DNA of 64,000 nucleotides, taken from Mycolicibacterium austroafricanum. Lineage in GTDB: Bacteria; Actinomycetota; Actinomycetes; Mycobacteriales; Mycobacteriaceae. The stretch is taken from the NCBI RefSeq assembly GCF_000612725.1, contig NZ_HG964455.1, positions 449,187 through 513,186 of the forward strand, given 5' to 3'. A program made the position numbers and the translations under genes. Below, piece after piece: positions 62,692-64,000 of this stretch. The notes beneath the pieces are model-generated. The model saw nothing but the letters and a program-made list of their open reading frames with translations, was not told the origin of the DNA and did not search any database. The stretch's first letter is position 1; the number at the start of each line of letters is the position of its first letter.

Positions 62692-62712
62692 CGTGAGCGT
62701 ATTCCGGTGCGG

Positions 62713-63996
62713 CTACTCCGAATCCGAGGAGCCGGCCGATCCGGTGTCATTCGACACGTAGTCCGACGGGGACTCTGTTTCGGTGGATTCCGTGAGATCG
62801 GCACCCGCCGGCTCGGCCGCGTCGTCCGCTACCACAGGCACGTCGGCGCCCTCCGGGGCCGGGGTCTGCTCACCGTCGACGTCGGTGACATCGGCGTCGT
62901 CGTCAGGTGCCTCCTCGACCGCCTCCTCGAGGACCGGGGCGGCCCCGTCGGTGTCGGCCTGCTCGACGGGCTGGGTGACGGCCTGCTCGACGGGCTCGGT
63001 GACGGCCTGCTCGACGGGCTGGGTAACGGCCTGCTCGACGGGCTCGGTGACGGCCTCGGCCGGTGACTCTTCGACGACGGCGGCCTGATCGGCGACCACC
63101 GCAGGGGCTGCGGCGACCAGTGTGCTCAAGGCGCCGGCGGGAGGAGCGTCGTTGCGGCTGTACGCCTTGTCGATCTTGGCCTTGAGTTCGGCTTCCTTGG
63201 CCGCCAGACTCGGGAATAGCTGCACCAGAGGCAGTTTCGCGGTCGGCACCAGGTAGCTGGTGGTGGTGCCACCCTTCGAGTTGACGTCGACCGTGATGTT
63301 CTCGGCGGGCACCTTGGACAGATCGGCGAACATCACCGGCACGTGGACGTAGATCGACCCGGCGATCGCGTTCGCCACCGCGAGAGCGTTCCACCAGCGG
63401 TCCGGAAAGTCGGCCAAGCCGTCGTATTCGCCCGTCACCACCACGATGTCGTACTCGGTCTCGGGAGCCGGCTGGTAGGTGTAGTCGAACTTGGAGTTGT
63501 ATCGCGTCCGGTTGATCAGCTTCTGGCGGCTGGAGTCCGCCACCACGATGAAAGTGATCTGATCCTTGTCCGGAGCGTCGGCGTCGGCGGCCAGTTGGCG
63601 CAGCACCTCGTTGACGACCAGCGAGCCGGCGGACAAGCCGACCACGGTGACCTTCTCGCCGTCGACATAGTTGCCGTTGGCGTCCTTGCCGAGCCGGCCG
63701 AGGGCGGCGTCGATCTGCGCGTTGAGGTTGGTGATGCCGATGTCGATCGACGCCCCCAGCGTCAGATCGTCCTTCCCGGTCCACGGTGCCGCCTCGGCAG
63801 GCCAGTTGACGCTCACCCGCTGCTGATTCTTGAGCGCGCCCCCGAGGACCTGGCCCATGACCACGTCATGCATCGACGACGTGGCGATACCACCGATGAC
63901 AAGAGCCGAGCTGCTGCCCCACGCCGAGGTGGCGGTGGAGGCGGCCAGCACGGCCGAAGCAAACGCTGCACCGCATGCGAGTCCGGCTTTTCGCAC
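62713..63996 (-). CDS. Secreted PE-PPE-domain alpha/beta hydrolase with acidic repeat tail
   Basis: A 427-residue protein. A Sec-type signal peptide (basic start MRKAG, hydrophobic core, cleavage after about ATSAWG, residue 27) is followed by a PE-PPE domain, a serine hydrolase fold found attached to PE and PPE proteins, here without those N-terminal domains. The nucleophile is Ser122 in GLSAGS, and YDGLADFPDRWWNALAVANA is a family segment. After residue ~295 comes an acidic Pro/Glu/Val-rich tail with 8-residue repeats. The GTG at 63996 is within four bases of the window end, but the signal peptide supports it. It may act on lipids or esters at the cell surface. Confidence 0.85.
   Translation of the reverse strand: MRKAGLACGAAFASAVLAASTATSAWGSSSALVIGGIATSSMHDVVMGQVLGGALKNQQRVSVNWPAEAAPWTGKDDLTLGASIDIGITNLNAQIDAALGRLGKDANGNYVDGEKVTVVGLSAGSLVVNEVLRQLAADADAPDKDQITFIVVADSSRQKLINRTRYNSKFDYTYQPAPETEYDIVVVTGEYDGLADFPDRWWNALAVANAIAGSIYVHVPVMFADLSKVPAENITVDVNSKGGTTTSYLVPTAKLPLVQLFPSLAAKEAELKAKIDKAYSRNDAPPAGALSTLVAAAPAVVADQAAVVEESPAEAVTEPVEQAVTQPVEQAVTEPVEQAVTQPVEQADTDGAAPVLEEAVEEAPDDDADVTDVDGEQTPAPEGADVPVVADDAAEPAGADLTESTETESPSDYVSNDTGSAGSSDSE
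62957..63052 (-). repeat. Four 24-bp repeats in the PE-PPE-domain gene
   Basis: Units at 62957, 62981, 63005 and 63029 encode alternating AVTEPVEQ and AVTQPVEQ octapeptides. The pattern alternates, so duplication probably involved a 48-bp pair. They make a rigid, acidic Pro-rich spacer in the C-terminal tail. Confidence 0.9.
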
Positions 63997-64000
63997 ACCG

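Noticed and set aside
1..64000. tRNA, rRNA, prophage or insertion sequence
   Set aside because: No tRNA-like cloverleaf, rRNA segment, integrase or transposase reading was recognised.

Overview
The window looks like the chromosome of a fast-growing mycobacterium (Mycolicibacterium type). The DNA is high-GC. Start codons are often GTG, and genes are often joined by 4-base ATGA or GTGA stop/start overlaps. It carries a complete 14-gene nuo operon, a PE-PPE-domain protein, an exact mycobacterial SOS box and many lipid and xenobiotic oxidation enzymes. From remembered gene order, the block from the orphan response regulator through nuoA-N to the TetR/phosphotransferase/aofH/hydrolase group, plus fadB4, resembles M. 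tuberculosis Rv3141-Rv3171c with rearrangements. No database search was run.

Layout. 1-483: 5' part of an SOS-controlled DUF222/HNH gene (minus strand). 551-8435: a catabolic operon with a homogentisate-dioxygenase-like cupin, alpha/beta hydrolase, CoA-transferase, HMG-CoA-lyase-like enzyme, TetR regulator, acyl-CoA dehydrogenase, APH-type kinase and DUF6285 protein, behind a promoter overlapped by a palindrome. 8432-10906: Vgb-like propeller, methyltransferase, SnoaL-like protein and an orphan response regulator. 11072-26473: nuoA-N (complex I). 26487-35308: enoyl-CoA hydratase, TetR with divergent phosphotransferase and DUF7064-like gene, EthA-type monooxygenase, amine oxidase aofH, hydrolase and fadB4. 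35382-40972: LAL/LuxR regulator, hydrolase, SDR, a small membrane protein and a cysteine hydrolase. 41098-57422: a large amine-catabolism region. 57478-64000: RibD-like reductase, HAPMO-type Baeyer-Villiger monooxygenase, Zn alcohol dehydrogenase, DUF4345/AraC pair and a secreted PE-PPE-domain hydrolase with a repeat tail.

The amine region is the most coherent metabolic unit. One strand carries a P450, a [3Fe-4S] ferredoxin, a glutamine-synthetase-like ligase, a solute-binding-like protein, two gamma-glutamyl hydrolases and a PucR regulator. Another operon carries an omega-amino acid aminotransferase, a glutaryl-CoA-dehydrogenase-like enzyme, a semialdehyde dehydrogenase and a class III CoA-transferase. 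A GntR regulator coupled to a soluble Cache protein lies divergent from an amino-acid/amine permease and another aldehyde dehydrogenase. P450-ferredoxin-glutamine synthetase with a GntR regulator is the known arrangement of the mycobacterial piperidine/pyrrolidine/morpholine (pip/mor) genes. The inferred role here is uptake and oxidation of a cyclic or linear amine, passage through gamma-glutamyl intermediates to 5-aminovalerate or GABA, and then glutarate to glutaryl-CoA to crotonyl-CoA.

A second theme is structural. Short repeats sit at or beside translationally coupled gene junctions. A 32-bp unit occurs once at one junction and three times at the next, and each copy is a mini-ORF that keeps the ATGA overlap. 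A 98-bp hairpin element with a 22-bp duplication separates nuoF from nuoG. A 24-bp repeat extends the 3' end of nuoG, and 27-bp repeats lie inside a kinase gene and at the tail of a gamma-glutamyl hydrolase. These resemble MIRU-type elements but include forms I do not recognise.
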